NCBI RefSeq assembly: GCF_008086345.1
Contig: NZ_CP043006.1
Coordinates: 5,082,032 to 5,146,031 of the forward strand
From: Chitinophaga sp. XS-30
GTDB lineage: Bacteria; Bacteroidota; Bacteroidia; Chitinophagales; Chitinophagaceae
DNA length: 64,000 nt
Direction of reading: 5' to 3'
How positions within the stretch are numbered: the stretch's first letter is position 1; each line of letters begins with the position of its first letter. The notes below the pieces were generated by a model. The model was given only the letters and a program-made list of their open reading frames with translations, searched no databases and had not been told where the DNA came from. This document shows, piece by piece, positions 1-7,861 of this stretch. The position numbers and the translations under genes were made by a program.

Positions 1-1761
1 TTTGAGCTGAAACCCGTAGCCGGTGAAACCTACAAAGCCGTTGTGGAATCTGCCAGCGGCCAGCAGAAAACATTCCCGCTTCCCGCCGTTAAACCCTCCG
101 GTATTGCACTGAAAGTGTTTAACCGCGGCGCACGGATATTTTACCTGACCGGCTTCCATGGACTGGACAAAAATTTCAACGAACTGGTACTGATCGCCCA
201 GATGCAGAACCAGATGGTATATAAAGCCATGCTGAACATAGAGGAAGGAAAGGTAAGCGGATTAATCCCCGCCAAAGACCTCCCCTCCGGTATCATGCAA
301 CTCACCGTTTTCGATAAAACAGGCCGCCCGCTCAGCGAAAGGATCGTGTACCTCAATCAGCGGACCGATACCCTGGATTTCTTCCTGGACCCCCAGGAAC
401 TGAACAAAGGCCCGCGGGAAAGAACAGAACTGGTGCTGCAGGTGCCCGACTCCATGCGCGGACGTGTAAGCGTATCCGTTACTGATGCCGACCAGGTACC
501 AAGAGATGCCAACGCCAATAATATCATTACCCATAATCAGCTCACCTCAGACCTTCACGGGTATGTACATAACCCATACTGGTATTTCCGTAACGACAGT
601 GCCAGTACGCTGAAAGCGCTGGACCTGGTGATGCTGACGAACGGATGGCGGCGTTTCGACTGGCAGAAGATCATCAATGACAAATTCCCGGAACTCCGTT
701 ATCCCTATGAACAGGGAATTTCCGTTTCCGGCACCGCCTATGCCGCAGGCCGCAATCCGGTAACGGACGGCCAGGTGAGCTTCCTGATCCGCATACCGGT
801 AGACAGCTCTACAGCCATTGCTTCATCCCCCGTGGATGCGCGGGGCCGCTTCTCGCTGGATAACATGCTCTTCAGCGATACCGCCAATATTTACTTTCAG
901 GGAAATATGACGAATAAAAAATGGAGAGATGTGGATGTGGAGTTTGACCGTCACTTCTTTGACGTGTACGCTCCGGTAAAAACACCCATCCCCTTGTTGC
1001 CGCCACCACCGATAGACGATCGTATGCTGAAAAACTATCTGGCTACGGTGAATGAAGGCAATACGGTAAACCGGACCATCACGAACCGGACCATCTACCT
1101 GAAGGAAGTGAATGTCAATGCCAAGAAGCCAACAGCAGCACAGACCACCAACGAACGGTACACTTCCGGCATGTTCACAAGCGATAACGGTTATACGTTC
1201 GATCTGACACAGGAAAATCCCGTGGCTTTCAATGTATTCCAATACCTCCAGGCCAGAGTGCCCGGCCTGCAGATCAACGGGAACGTCAACAGTCCGACCC
1301 TTTCCTGGCGCGGCGGTACGCCCGGTGTGTTCCTGGACCAGATGCCGGTGGATATCCAGACCGTAGCGAACATCCCCATGGCGGATGTTGCGCTGATCAA
1401 AGTATTCCGTCCGCCGTTCCTCGGCGGCTTTGGCGGCGGAGATGGCGCCATCGCCATATGGACACGCAGAGGCGGCGATTCCCAACCGGACCCGAACGCC
1501 AAGAGCCTGGAGCTTATGAAAAAAGGCGGCTACCGCATACTGAAAGAATTCTACAGTCCGGACTATGCCGTGAGAAAAGAAGTGCACCGCCTGCCGGACA
1601 AACGCCTGACCTTATACTGGAACCCTAGTCTGCGTATTGACACAACAAACAACACCGCTCGTTTCACGTTCTACAACAACGACTTTACGAAGAACTACCA
1701 TGTTGTGCTGGAAGCAATGGACCAGTATGGCCGGGTAGGCAGGGTGGAAAAGGATTTCTGA
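1..1761 (+). CDS. Plug-domain envelope protein (MG2/TonB-plug type), 5' end missing
   Basis: The reading frame is open from the first base, so the gene begins upstream of the window; the first GTG, at 43, is only an internal codon. About 586 residues remain. The first part is a series of beta-sandwich segments resembling the macroglobulin-like (MG2) region of large Bacteroidota surface proteins. From about residue 360 there is a plug-like module (IYLKEVNVNAKKP, then VPGLQINGNV, GVFLDQMPVD and a glycine-rich stretch GGFGGGDGAIAIWTRR). Proteins of this layout are usually annotated as TonB-dependent receptor plug domain proteins without a full barrel, probably periplasmic or outer-membrane associated. 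The ligand is unknown. The gene ends in a hairpin terminator shared with the convergent neighbour. Confidence 0.75.
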   Translation, partial: FELKPVAGETYKAVVESASGQQKTFPLPAVKPSGIALKVFNRGARIFYLTGFHGLDKNFNELVLIAQMQNQMVYKAMLNIEEGKVSGLIPAKDLPSGIMQLTVFDKTGRPLSERIVYLNQRTDTLDFFLDPQELNKGPRERTELVLQVPDSMRGRVSVSVTDADQVPRDANANNIITHNQLTSDLHGYVHNPYWYFRNDSASTLKALDLVMLTNGWRRFDWQKIINDKFPELRYPYEQGISVSGTAYAAGRNPVTDGQVSFLIRIPVDSSTAIASSPVDARGRFSLDNMLFSDTANIYFQGNMTNKKWRDVDVEFDRHFFDVYAPVKTPIPLLPPPPIDDRMLKNYLATVNEGNTVNRTITNRTIYLKEVNVNAKKPTAAQTTNERYTSGMFTSDNGYTFDLTQENPVAFNVFQYLQARVPGLQINGNVNSPTLSWRGGTPGVFLDQMPVDIQTVANIPMADVALIKVFRPPFLGGFGGGDGAIAIWTRRGGDSQPDPNAKSLELMKKGGYRILKEFYSPDYAVRKEVHRLPDKRLTLYWNPSLRIDTTNNTARFTFYNNDFTKNYHVVLEAMDQYGRVGRVEKDF

Positions 1762-1777
1762 CCATCGTAACTTTCAT

Positions 1778-1814
1778 AAAAAAAGCGGGGCATTGTACGC
1801 AATGCTCCGCTTTT
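1778..1814. terminator. Bidirectional intrinsic terminator
   Basis: A-rich and T-rich arms flank a GC-rich stem (GCGGGGCATTG / CAATGCTCCGC with loop TACG). It lies between two convergent genes and has a T-run on both strands, so it can end both transcripts. Confidence 0.85.
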
Positions 1815-1834
1815 CTGTTTCAAGCATATCCCGG

Positions 1835-3046
1835 TCAGTCTTTCAGCTTGTTCAGATAAAAGCTGAGTTTGAACAACAACTCGTCCTGCAGGCCGGCCCT
1901 CAGCTTGGCCTCGTCGTCCGTAATGCCCAGTCTGCGAAGGCGTTGATAGTACACGTAGGAACCGCCCACCAGCTCCAGGCATTCCTGTATCTTGGTTTTC
2001 ACTTCGGCTTCCTTGGCCTTTTTGTCAAACTCTTTTTTGGAAAGTATCTTGTCTACAAAATAAAAAGCGTCCTTGTCTTCCGTCCATTTCCCGTCTTCCT
2101 TGTGCTGCGGCTTGTACACTTCCAGGTAGCAATTATCCAGCTTTAGCGGCTCACCGAATTCCGCTTTGATATCGATCACCATCGGTTTTTTGACCGTGCG
2201 GCCTGCCATGCGTTTTTTGATGGCATTGCTGATCTCGATACCGAGTTCGCCGCTGTTCATCAGCAACTGGTTCAGCTCGGAAAACTCCAGTGCTATGGTG
2301 ATCCGGGAGTAACTTCTGCCGGTGCGGATCTTTCCAAAAAGACTGGGTGTGGTTTTGTCATCGAACACAATGTCCTCCACCTGTACTTTGGAAATGGTCT
2401 GATAATTCGGCTTGTATCCTTCTTCCGCGGGCGTCAACCGTTTATTTTGCGGCTTGGCCACCTCCTGACGGCGAAGGTGTTGAATGAAATCATCCACAAA
2501 GCGAAGCTGGTGCTTCTTCAGTTTCGCGTACAGCTCGTGACTGGAATAATTGTGCACTCCCTGCAACACCTGCAGGTCTTCCCAGCTATGATGCAACTGC
2601 ACCTGCTTCAGTTCATCAAGAATATCCTGCGGTGCCATATTGCGGCGGTACAGTAATTCTCCCAGCAGAAAAAGGGCATAGTCATGCGCGGGGTATCCCA
2701 GTTCCGGCAGCACGTCATACGGACTTCTTTTCTGGTCACGCGCTTGTGTCAGCAGCTCAAGATTGCTCACTACGGGAGATAGCAGGTACTTGCGCGCCGC
2801 CGTCTTCAATTTGCGGCTGACATAGTCCAGCAACTGGTCGTTTATCATGCTGTGATGCACAAAATCGTGCAGTATCTGCACAAAACGCTTCGATACCGGC
2901 AAACCGAACTGGGTCAGAATATCACTTTCCATCTCTCCCACCCGGCTGCTCACCGCTGTACTTGCAGCTTTCCTAGGCTTTTTGTCCAGTTGCTGATAGT
3001 GCTCATAATACTCCTGTAATTTCAATTTCAGTTGGTCCATATGCAT
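1835..3046 (-). CDS. Unrecognised Bacteroidota protein, 403 aa
   Basis: I do not recognise a characterised family. The product is soluble, charged and largely helical, with no signal peptide, membrane segment or obvious catalytic motif. The N-terminal third (MDQLKLKLQEYYEHYQQLDKKPRK) looks coiled. Residues around 215-300 contain a beta-rich segment (KVQVEDIVFDDKTTPSLFGKIRTGRSYSRITIALEF), and the C-terminus is again helical and lysine-rich. Two in-frame ATG codons lie at 3046 and 3040 and either could be used. The gene stands alone. A -7 box lies about 110 bases upstream, and between it and the start is a terminator-like hairpin (see separate entries). The lack of transport or enzyme motifs suggests a cytosolic structural or regulatory role, but that is a guess. 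Confidence 0.7.
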   Translation of the reverse strand: MHMDQLKLKLQEYYEHYQQLDKKPRKAASTAVSSRVGEMESDILTQFGLPVSKRFVQILHDFVHHSMINDQLLDYVSRKLKTAARKYLLSPVVSNLELLTQARDQKRSPYDVLPELGYPAHDYALFLLGELLYRRNMAPQDILDELKQVQLHHSWEDLQVLQGVHNYSSHELYAKLKKHQLRFVDDFIQHLRRQEVAKPQNKRLTPAEEGYKPNYQTISKVQVEDIVFDDKTTPSLFGKIRTGRSYSRITIALEFSELNQLLMNSGELGIEISNAIKKRMAGRTVKKPMVIDIKAEFGEPLKLDNCYLEVYKPQHKEDGKWTEDKDAFYFVDKILSKKEFDKKAKEAEVKTKIQECLELVGGSYVYYQRLRRLGITDDEAKLRAGLQDELLFKLSFYLNKLKD

Positions 3047-3095
3047 AATTAATTGTATTCCAATTTATTATATAATTTTTCTTTGATTCATGGCA

Positions 3096-3128
3096 ACAAA
3101 AAGCCCAGCACTTCGCATGCTGGGCTAG
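3096..3128 (-). promoter_or_regulatory. Terminator-like hairpin in the leader of the 403-aa gene
   Basis: A perfect 9-bp stem (AGCCCAGCA / TGCTGGGCT, loop CTTCGCA) is followed on the minus strand by five T. It sits between the candidate minus-strand -7 box and the start codon of the 403-aa gene, where a true terminator would silence the gene. It may be an attenuator or may release a ~50-nt RNA. Confidence 0.6.
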
Positions 3129-3154
3129 TAAGTTTTCGGGTGAATTGCGAATCG

Positions 3155-3162
3155 CAAAGATA
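3155..3162 (-). promoter_or_regulatory. Bacteroidota -7 box (TATCTTTG), minus strand
   Basis: This is an exact match to TAnnTTTG on the minus strand, pointing at the 403-aa gene. No convincing -33 TTTG was found at the usual spacing, so the promoter call rests on the -7 box. Confidence 0.5.
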
Positions 3163-3300
3163 CGATATTTTATGGGGAAATCATGTGCATAACCCGGTCC
3201 GCAAACGGTTAATTTTCGAAGGGTGAATTTCGGGCTTAATATCAGCCAGTTATTTCCGTCAAAAAAAACACCTATAACAAAAAAAGATTTTTGCTGCACA

Positions 3301-3333
3301 TTTGGAAATTGAAAACGAATTACCTTAACTTTG
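3301..3333 (+). promoter_or_regulatory. Promoter of tRNA-His
   Basis: TTTG at 3301-3304 and TAACTTTG at 3326-3333 are 21 bases apart, matching the Bacteroidota -33/-7 consensus. Transcription would begin about 13 bases before the tRNA. Confidence 0.8.
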
Positions 3334-3353
3334 CACTCCACAAAATACGACAC

Positions 3354-3428
3354 GGTGGCTGTAGCTCAGTTGGTTAGAGCATCAGATTGTGGTTCTGAGG
3401 GTCGGGGGTTCGAGACCCCTCAGTCACC
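3354..3428 (+). tRNA. trnH: tRNA-His (anticodon GTG)
   Basis: The cloverleaf is complete: acceptor stem GTGGCTG/CAGTCAC, D-stem GCTC/GAGC, anticodon stem TCAGA/TCTGA with loop TTGTGGT, and T-stem GGGGG/CCCCT. The anticodon GTG reads His codons. G at 3354 can act as the extra G-1 pairing with discriminator C73 at 3428, the hallmark of tRNA-His. The following bases are CAC, so the CCA tail appears not to be encoded. A hairpin terminator follows. Confidence 0.95.
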
Positions 3429-3441
3429 CACCTCGCAAAAG

Positions 3442-3473
3442 ATGGTCTCTGTCAAAACGGAGGCCATTTTTTT
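3442..3473 (+). terminator. Terminator after tRNA-His
   Basis: Stem ATGGTCTC / GAGGCCAT (one G-T pair) is followed by seven T, just after the tRNA. Confidence 0.85.
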
Positions 3474-3510
3474 GTGCAGCACACAAGATTGTGCATCATA
3501 AAAGACGCGT

Positions 3511-4104
3511 ATGTTACTTTACCTGATTCCTTTTCTCGGCGCATTGACCGGCTGGCTTGTTATCAAAGCTGCCATGTGGCTGATCTTTCATCCGGTTAAA
3601 CCGGTCAGCCTGGGCCTGTTCACCCTGCAGGGCATCTTTCCCCGGCAGCAACAGCAACTCGGGGAGCAACTGGGAAAAATGGTATCGGAACAGTTTTTCT
3701 CTTTTGAGGATATCCGCAGCAAGCTGACAGACCCCGAAAAGATCAGTGCTATCAAACCGCATGTAGAAGAGCATCTGGAGCATTTTCTCCGCAAGAAGCT
3801 GCCGGAAACCATGCCGATGATCTCCATGTTCATCGGAGACAGCACCATCCTCCAGATCAAAACCACTTTGGCAGCGGAACTGGATCTCCTCTTCCCGAAA
3901 CTGATCGATCAGTATCTCCAGAATGTGAAAGATGAGCTGGACCTCCGCAGCATCGTCTCTTCCAGAATATCGGGCCTTTCCGTGGCACAGGTGGAGGCAG
4001 GACTGCGCCACCAGGCCGGTAAAGGATTGTCCGCCATGAGTTGGTTGGGTGCGGCCATCGGTTTTGTTATGGGTTGCCTGCAGTTGCTGCTCGCCATGCT
4101 GTAA
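3511..4104 (+). CDS. DUF445 family membrane protein
   Basis: This 197-residue protein starts with a hydrophobic segment (LLYLIPFLGALTGWLVIKAAMWLIF), continues with the typical DUF445 sequence (PVSLGLFTLQGIFPRQQQQL), then a long helical region and ends in a second membrane segment (WLGAAIGFVMGCLQLLLAML). DUF445 proteins, related to the YheB/YjiN group, are integral membrane proteins of unknown biochemical role, often with two terminal membrane anchors and a helical middle. It is monocistronic between the tRNA-His terminator and a 356-base gap. The ATG at 3511 puts the membrane segment at the extreme N-terminus, as expected. Family assignment is good; function is unknown. Confidence 0.85.
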   Translation: MLLYLIPFLGALTGWLVIKAAMWLIFHPVKPVSLGLFTLQGIFPRQQQQLGEQLGKMVSEQFFSFEDIRSKLTDPEKISAIKPHVEEHLEHFLRKKLPETMPMISMFIGDSTILQIKTTLAAELDLLFPKLIDQYLQNVKDELDLRSIVSSRISGLSVAQVEAGLRHQAGKGLSAMSWLGAAIGFVMGCLQLLLAML

Positions 4105-4360
4105 AAAGCCTGACCCGTTGCCGGCTTTCCAACACGCCATCACCGGCAACTGCTGAAAGACGCTTTATTCTCCCGAAACATGCGCCTGCAGGGTGTTAAA
4201 TACTGTTAATACCTTCTGCCCCCGTTTTAATATCATTCGTCCCTGTTTCCTTTCACTTCATCAATTTGTCTGCAACACAGGCCAAATTGCCCATACTTTT
4301 GTGCCGGCAAATACTCTTCCTAAAAACAACGTCTAAATCTGAGTTAAAGTAAAAATCAAG
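4105..4360 (+). promoter_or_regulatory. Upstream region of the TonB-dependent receptor, with promoter
   Basis: This part of the 356-base gap holds a perfect 8-bp inverted repeat with an 18-base loop (GTTGCCGG / CCGGCAAC, 4117-4150) without a T-run. A -7 box TACTTTTG lies at 4294-4301. The nearest TTTG upstream (4265-4268) is 25 bases away, longer than usual. A transcript from here would carry a leader of about 150 bases. Confidence 0.55.
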
Positions 4361-4393
4361 ATGAAACCGACTAAGGTTCCATCTGACCCGTAA
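4361..4393 (+). CDS. Putative ten-codon leader ORF (MKPTKVPSDP)
   Basis: An ATG at 4361 opens a ten-codon frame ending in TAA, entirely inside the first copy of the leader repeat. The second copy preserves the same codons and stop (nine of ten residues, T to S) but has GAG in place of ATG. Its two base substitutions are one conservative and one silent in this frame. It could be a regulatory leader peptide or chance. Confidence 0.35.
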   Translation: MKPTKVPSDP

Positions 4394-4461
4394 AAAAACA
4401 GATATTAACAGAGAAACCGAGTAAGGTTCCATCGGACCCGTAAAAAACAGATATTAACAGA
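4363..4461 (+). repeat. Tandem ~50-bp duplication in the receptor leader
   Basis: Copy 1 spans 4363-4412 and copy 2 4413-4461. They differ by two substitutions and one A in an A-run. The second copy ends at the first base of the start codon at 4461, so the ribosome-entry sequence (ACAGATATTAACAGA) is present twice. Each copy can form a small hairpin GGTTC/GGACC, with a mismatch in copy 1. Confidence 0.9.
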
Positions 4462-7025
4462 TGAGAAAATTGTTCTTTTTAATTATTGGATCAATTGTGA
4501 TACAGACGTACGCTGCAGCGCAAGCGCCCCAGGGCACACGGCCTGCCGGTGCGGCAGCCGGCCAGCAACGCGCGGCCATGCCCCAGATCGGTCATGTGTA
4601 CGGCAAACTGGTAGATGCACAGACCAGGCAAACCATAGAATACGCTTCAGTAGCCCTCCTCCGCCAGAAGGATTCCGGTGTGGTAACCGGCATGCTCAGC
4701 AAACCCAACGGGGATTTCAGCCTTGAGCAACTGCCCTTCGGCCAGTTTATTCTCCGTATCAATTTCATGGGTTATAAAACCATCTTCAAAAAAGTATCGG
4801 TAACCCCGCAGGCCATGTCGCAGGACCTGGGGAATATCCGGCTGGAAGCCAATACCGAAGTACTCTCCGAAGTACAGGTAACCGGACAAAGGACGGCCTT
4901 CCAGATGAGTATCGACAAAAAGGTGTTCAATGTAGACCGGAACCTGACCAGTGTGGGCGGTACCGCCGCGGATGTACTGAAAAGCGTGCCTTCGGTGAAC
5001 GTGGATATTGACGGTAATGTGAAAGTGCGCAACTCCTCTCCCAATATCTTTGTGGACGGAAAACCCAGCACCCTGACGATCGACCAGATACCCGCCGATG
5101 CCATTGAAAGCGTGGAACTGATCACGAACCCTTCCGCCAAATACGATGCCGAAGGTATGAGCGGCATCATCAACATCGTGCTGAAAAAGAATAAAAAGGC
5201 CGGTTTCAACGGCATGATCATGGGCGGTATCGGTACAAATGACAAATACAATGCGGGTGGTAATATCAACGCCCGCCAGGGGAAATGGAATGTCTCCGCC
5301 AACTATAATTTCAACGCCAACCGCAACTGGGGCAGCGGCGAAACGGACCGGACCAATTTCGGCGTTCCCGGCAGCAGTGTTACCACCAACAATTATACGA
5401 CACAAACGAGCGATAGCCGTAGCGGCGGGCAATTCCAGTTCGGCAAACTGGGGGTGGACTATTATATCGATAACCGGAACACCATCTCCGTGAGCCAGAA
5501 CATCGTGCGCGGGTCTTTCAAGAACTTTGAAGATCTCACCAGCGTGTTCAGCGATGAGAACAAAAGCTTCACCGGGCAGAACCAGCGGCTTTCTGACAGC
5601 AAGTTCGGCTTCCGCAACTACACCACACTGGTAGGCTTCAAACATCTTTTCGCCAAACCGAACAAGGAATTGACAGCTGACTTTTCCATGAATAAAAGCA
5701 GCAATGAACGCAGCGGAGGCTTCAACACCCGGATGCAGGACGCCAGCGGCAACCCGCTTGGAGACCCGCGATTCCAGTTCAACAACAGCGATGGCAAAAC
5801 CGATTTCTTCACGCTCCAGGCGGATTATGTGAATCCTGTTGGCGCCACAGGTAAATTCGAGACAGGCGTTAAAGCAACCCTCCGCAACTATAGCAGCATC
5901 TACGATGTGTTCAACCGCAACAATGCGGGTGTGGATGAGCGGATAGACAGCCTGTCCACCGACTATGAATACAACGAACAGATCTACGCCGCTTACGGCA
6001 ACTACTCCAATGTGATCGGCAACTTCGGCTACCAGCTGGGCTTGCGTGCCGAGCAGTATGTGTACGCCGGAGAGATCCCGAGCCAGGGCCTGAAGTTCAA
6101 CCCCACCAGGGCAAGACCGGGCCTGTTCCCCAGCGTGTACTTTTCTTATAAACTGGAGAAAGAGCAGGAACTGCAACTGAACTACTCCCGCCGGGTGAAC
6201 CGTCCCAATTTCTTCCAGCTGATCCCTTACCGGGACATTACAGACCCGCAAAACCAGCGCGAAGGCAATCCCGACCTGAAACCGGAATTCACCAACAGTC
6301 TGGAGTTCTCCTACATGAAAACCTGGAAGGCGCATAACGTGCTGGCCTCTCTCTACTACCGGAATACCAATAACCTGATCACTTCCCTCAGCACCGTGAT
6401 CGGCAGGGATTCCCTGCTTTCCACATTCGTGAATGCACGGAAAAGCGCATCATACGGAGCGGAGATAACGGTAAAGAACCAGATCGTGAAAGGATGGGAT
6501 ATCACGACCAATGTGAACCTTTATCAGCAGGAAATAGATGTTTTCAATGAAAAGACCGGCAATTATATCACCAACAACGGGTTCAGCTGGCTGGCCAAGA
6601 TCAATTCGGAAACAAAGCTGCCGGCGAACTTTACCTTCCAGGTAACAGCCAATTACCAGGCGCCGACCATTACCCTTCCTGGCGGAGGCGGTGGCCGTGG
6701 CGGCGGGTTCATGATGATCCCTACTTCAGCACAGGGAATGATCAAAGGATTGAGCGCGGTAGACCTTGCCCTGCGGAAAGACTTCCTGAAAGGCAAGAAC
6801 CTCTCCGCCACCCTCTCCCTGAGCGATGTATTCAATACCCGGCAGTATGAAATGGACCAGGTGGATGAAGCTTTCGCTCAATCCTATCTGCGCAAGCGCG
6901 AGTCCCGCATCCTGAAGCTGAATCTGAGCTACCGCTTCGGGAAATTCGATACCCAGCTGTTCAAGCGCAAGAATATGCGTTCCGAGCAACAAGGCATGCA
7001 GATGGATACCGGGCAGGGATTCTAA
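4461..7025 (+). CDS. TonB-dependent receptor, outer-membrane beta-barrel family
   Basis: This 854-residue outer-membrane protein has a signal peptide (MRKLFFLIIGSIVIQTYAAAQA). A carboxypeptidase-regulatory-like domain follows at about 46-130 (HVYGKLVDAQTRQTIEYASV), then a plug at about 135-240 (LSEVQVTGQR, NIFVDGKPSTL, ESVELITNPSAKYDAEG, GIINIVLKK) and a long barrel of the OMP_b-brl_3 type. A glycine-rich loop (GGGGGRGGGF) near residue 740 is probably exposed. These proteins take up, or are involved in presenting, nutrients with energy from TonB-ExbB-ExbD. No SusD partner follows, so the substrate is unlikely to be a SusCD-type glycan; it is unknown. The leader with its tandem duplication suggests post-transcriptional control. 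A hairpin terminator follows. Confidence 0.9.
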   Translation: MRKLFFLIIGSIVIQTYAAAQAPQGTRPAGAAAGQQRAAMPQIGHVYGKLVDAQTRQTIEYASVALLRQKDSGVVTGMLSKPNGDFSLEQLPFGQFILRINFMGYKTIFKKVSVTPQAMSQDLGNIRLEANTEVLSEVQVTGQRTAFQMSIDKKVFNVDRNLTSVGGTAADVLKSVPSVNVDIDGNVKVRNSSPNIFVDGKPSTLTIDQIPADAIESVELITNPSAKYDAEGMSGIINIVLKKNKKAGFNGMIMGGIGTNDKYNAGGNINARQGKWNVSANYNFNANRNWGSGETDRTNFGVPGSSVTTNNYTTQTSDSRSGGQFQFGKLGVDYYIDNRNTISVSQNIVRGSFKNFEDLTSVFSDENKSFTGQNQRLSDSKFGFRNYTTLVGFKHLFAKPNKELTADFSMNKSSNERSGGFNTRMQDASGNPLGDPRFQFNNSDGKTDFFTLQADYVNPVGATGKFETGVKATLRNYSSIYDVFNRNNAGVDERIDSLSTDYEYNEQIYAAYGNYSNVIGNFGYQLGLRAEQYVYAGEIPSQGLKFNPTRARPGLFPSVYFSYKLEKEQELQLNYSRRVNRPNFFQLIPYRDITDPQNQREGNPDLKPEFTNSLEFSYMKTWKAHNVLASLYYRNTNNLITSLSTVIGRDSLLSTFVNARKSASYGAEITVKNQIVKGWDITTNVNLYQQEIDVFNEKTGNYITNNGFSWLAKINSETKLPANFTFQVTANYQAPTITLPGGGGGRGGGFMMIPTSAQGMIKGLSAVDLALRKDFLKGKNLSATLSLSDVFNTRQYEMDQVDEAFAQSYLRKRESRILKLNLSYRFGKFDTQLFKRKNMRSEQQGMQMDTGQGF

Positions 7026-7062
7026 TAACGCATAGTTGTAGTTATCAGTATATAGTAGAAAT

Positions 7063-7096
7063 AAAAAGGTCCCGTTGGCTTCGGGACCTTTTTTAA
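7063..7096. terminator. Bidirectional terminator
   Basis: AAAAAGGTCCCG / CGGGACCTTTTTT stem with loop TTGGCTT lies between the receptor gene and the convergent pcm gene. A- and T-runs on both sides allow it to work in both directions. Confidence 0.9.
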
Positions 7097-7100
7097 TGCC

Positions 7101-7757
7101 TTATCCGTTCTTTCCGGTAAGCATGGGAACAAACGAGAAGTTGTCGAACACCTCCTCCTCATAATCGTCTTCCCCCACCTTGGTGATACGCAGCATGCGC
7201 TGCACATCCTGGCCTCCGACGGGGATCACCATCTTCCCCCCGATCCTCAGCTGCTGTAACAGCTTGCGGGGGATCTCCGGCGCCGCCGCGGTAACCAGCA
7301 CCTTGTCGAACGGAGCATAGGTAGGCAAACCTTCATATCCATCCCCATAAAAAAAACGGAGCGTGGGATACTTTGATTTGAAAGGGAATTGTTTCACCAG
7401 TTCGAACAGCTTCTTCTGCCGCTCAATAGTGTACACATTAGCTTTCAGCTCTCCAAGCACGCAAGCCTGGTAAGCGCTGCCGGTGCCGATCTCCAGCACC
7501 TTTTCAAAGGGTTTTACTTCCAGCAGCTGCGTCTGGTAAGCAACGGTATAGGGTTGTGAGATGGTCTGCCCCTCCCCGATCGGAAATGCCCTGTCCTCAT
7601 ACGCGATCCCTTCAAAGGCCGTATCCAGGAAATAATGCCGGGGAATGTTGTTGATGGCTGCCAATACATTTTCATCCGTAATACCTTTCTGCCTGATGTT
7701 GTCCACCAGTTGCCGCCGCAGCCCTTTTTGCTTGTAATTGTCTTCGTACCGCCTCAT
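7101..7757 (-). CDS. pcm: Protein-L-isoaspartate O-methyltransferase
   Basis: It repairs isomerised aspartate in damaged proteins by methylating L-isoaspartyl residues with S-adenosylmethionine. The 218 residues from the chosen start carry the family signature GEGQTISQPYTVAYQTQLL, the SAM-binding loop VLEIGTGSAYQACVL, and VLVTAAAPEIPRKLLQQL near the C-terminus; the length is normal for Pcm. An upstream in-frame codon at 7793 adds 12 residues unlike the family, so MRRYEDNYK at 7757 is preferred. A -7 box TATTTTTG lies only five bases before this ATG, so the mRNA could be leaderless. The neighbouring phosphosugar mutase is divergent. Function is confident, the start slightly less so. Confidence 0.93.
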   Translation of the reverse strand: MRRYEDNYKQKGLRRQLVDNIRQKGITDENVLAAINNIPRHYFLDTAFEGIAYEDRAFPIGEGQTISQPYTVAYQTQLLEVKPFEKVLEIGTGSAYQACVLGELKANVYTIERQKKLFELVKQFPFKSKYPTLRFFYGDGYEGLPTYAPFDKVLVTAAAPEIPRKLLQQLRIGGKMVIPVGGQDVQRMLRITKVGEDDYEEEVFDNFSFVPMLTGKNG

Positions 7758-7762
7758 GGCCG

Positions 7763-7770
7763 CAAAAATA
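7763..7770 (-). promoter_or_regulatory. -7 box TATTTTTG directly before pcm
   Basis: An exact TAnnTTTG on the minus strand ends five bases before the pcm ATG. The expected start of transcription falls at or next to the start codon. No clear -33 element was seen. Confidence 0.45.
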
Positions 7771-7861
7771 ACATTCAATCTGCATAGATACATGGAGGTT
7801 CAGCATTTTCTCATTATTTTACACTCCTAAAGAAATTCGTGGCCCAAAAAAGATAATAACA

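Noticed and set aside
4647..6335. A 562-codon open frame antisense to the 4.5-kb receptor gene
   Set aside because: Typical shadow of a GC-rich gene: no family motif, unlike real proteins in composition (His/Val/Gly/Phe-rich) and wholly covered by a well-supported receptor gene.
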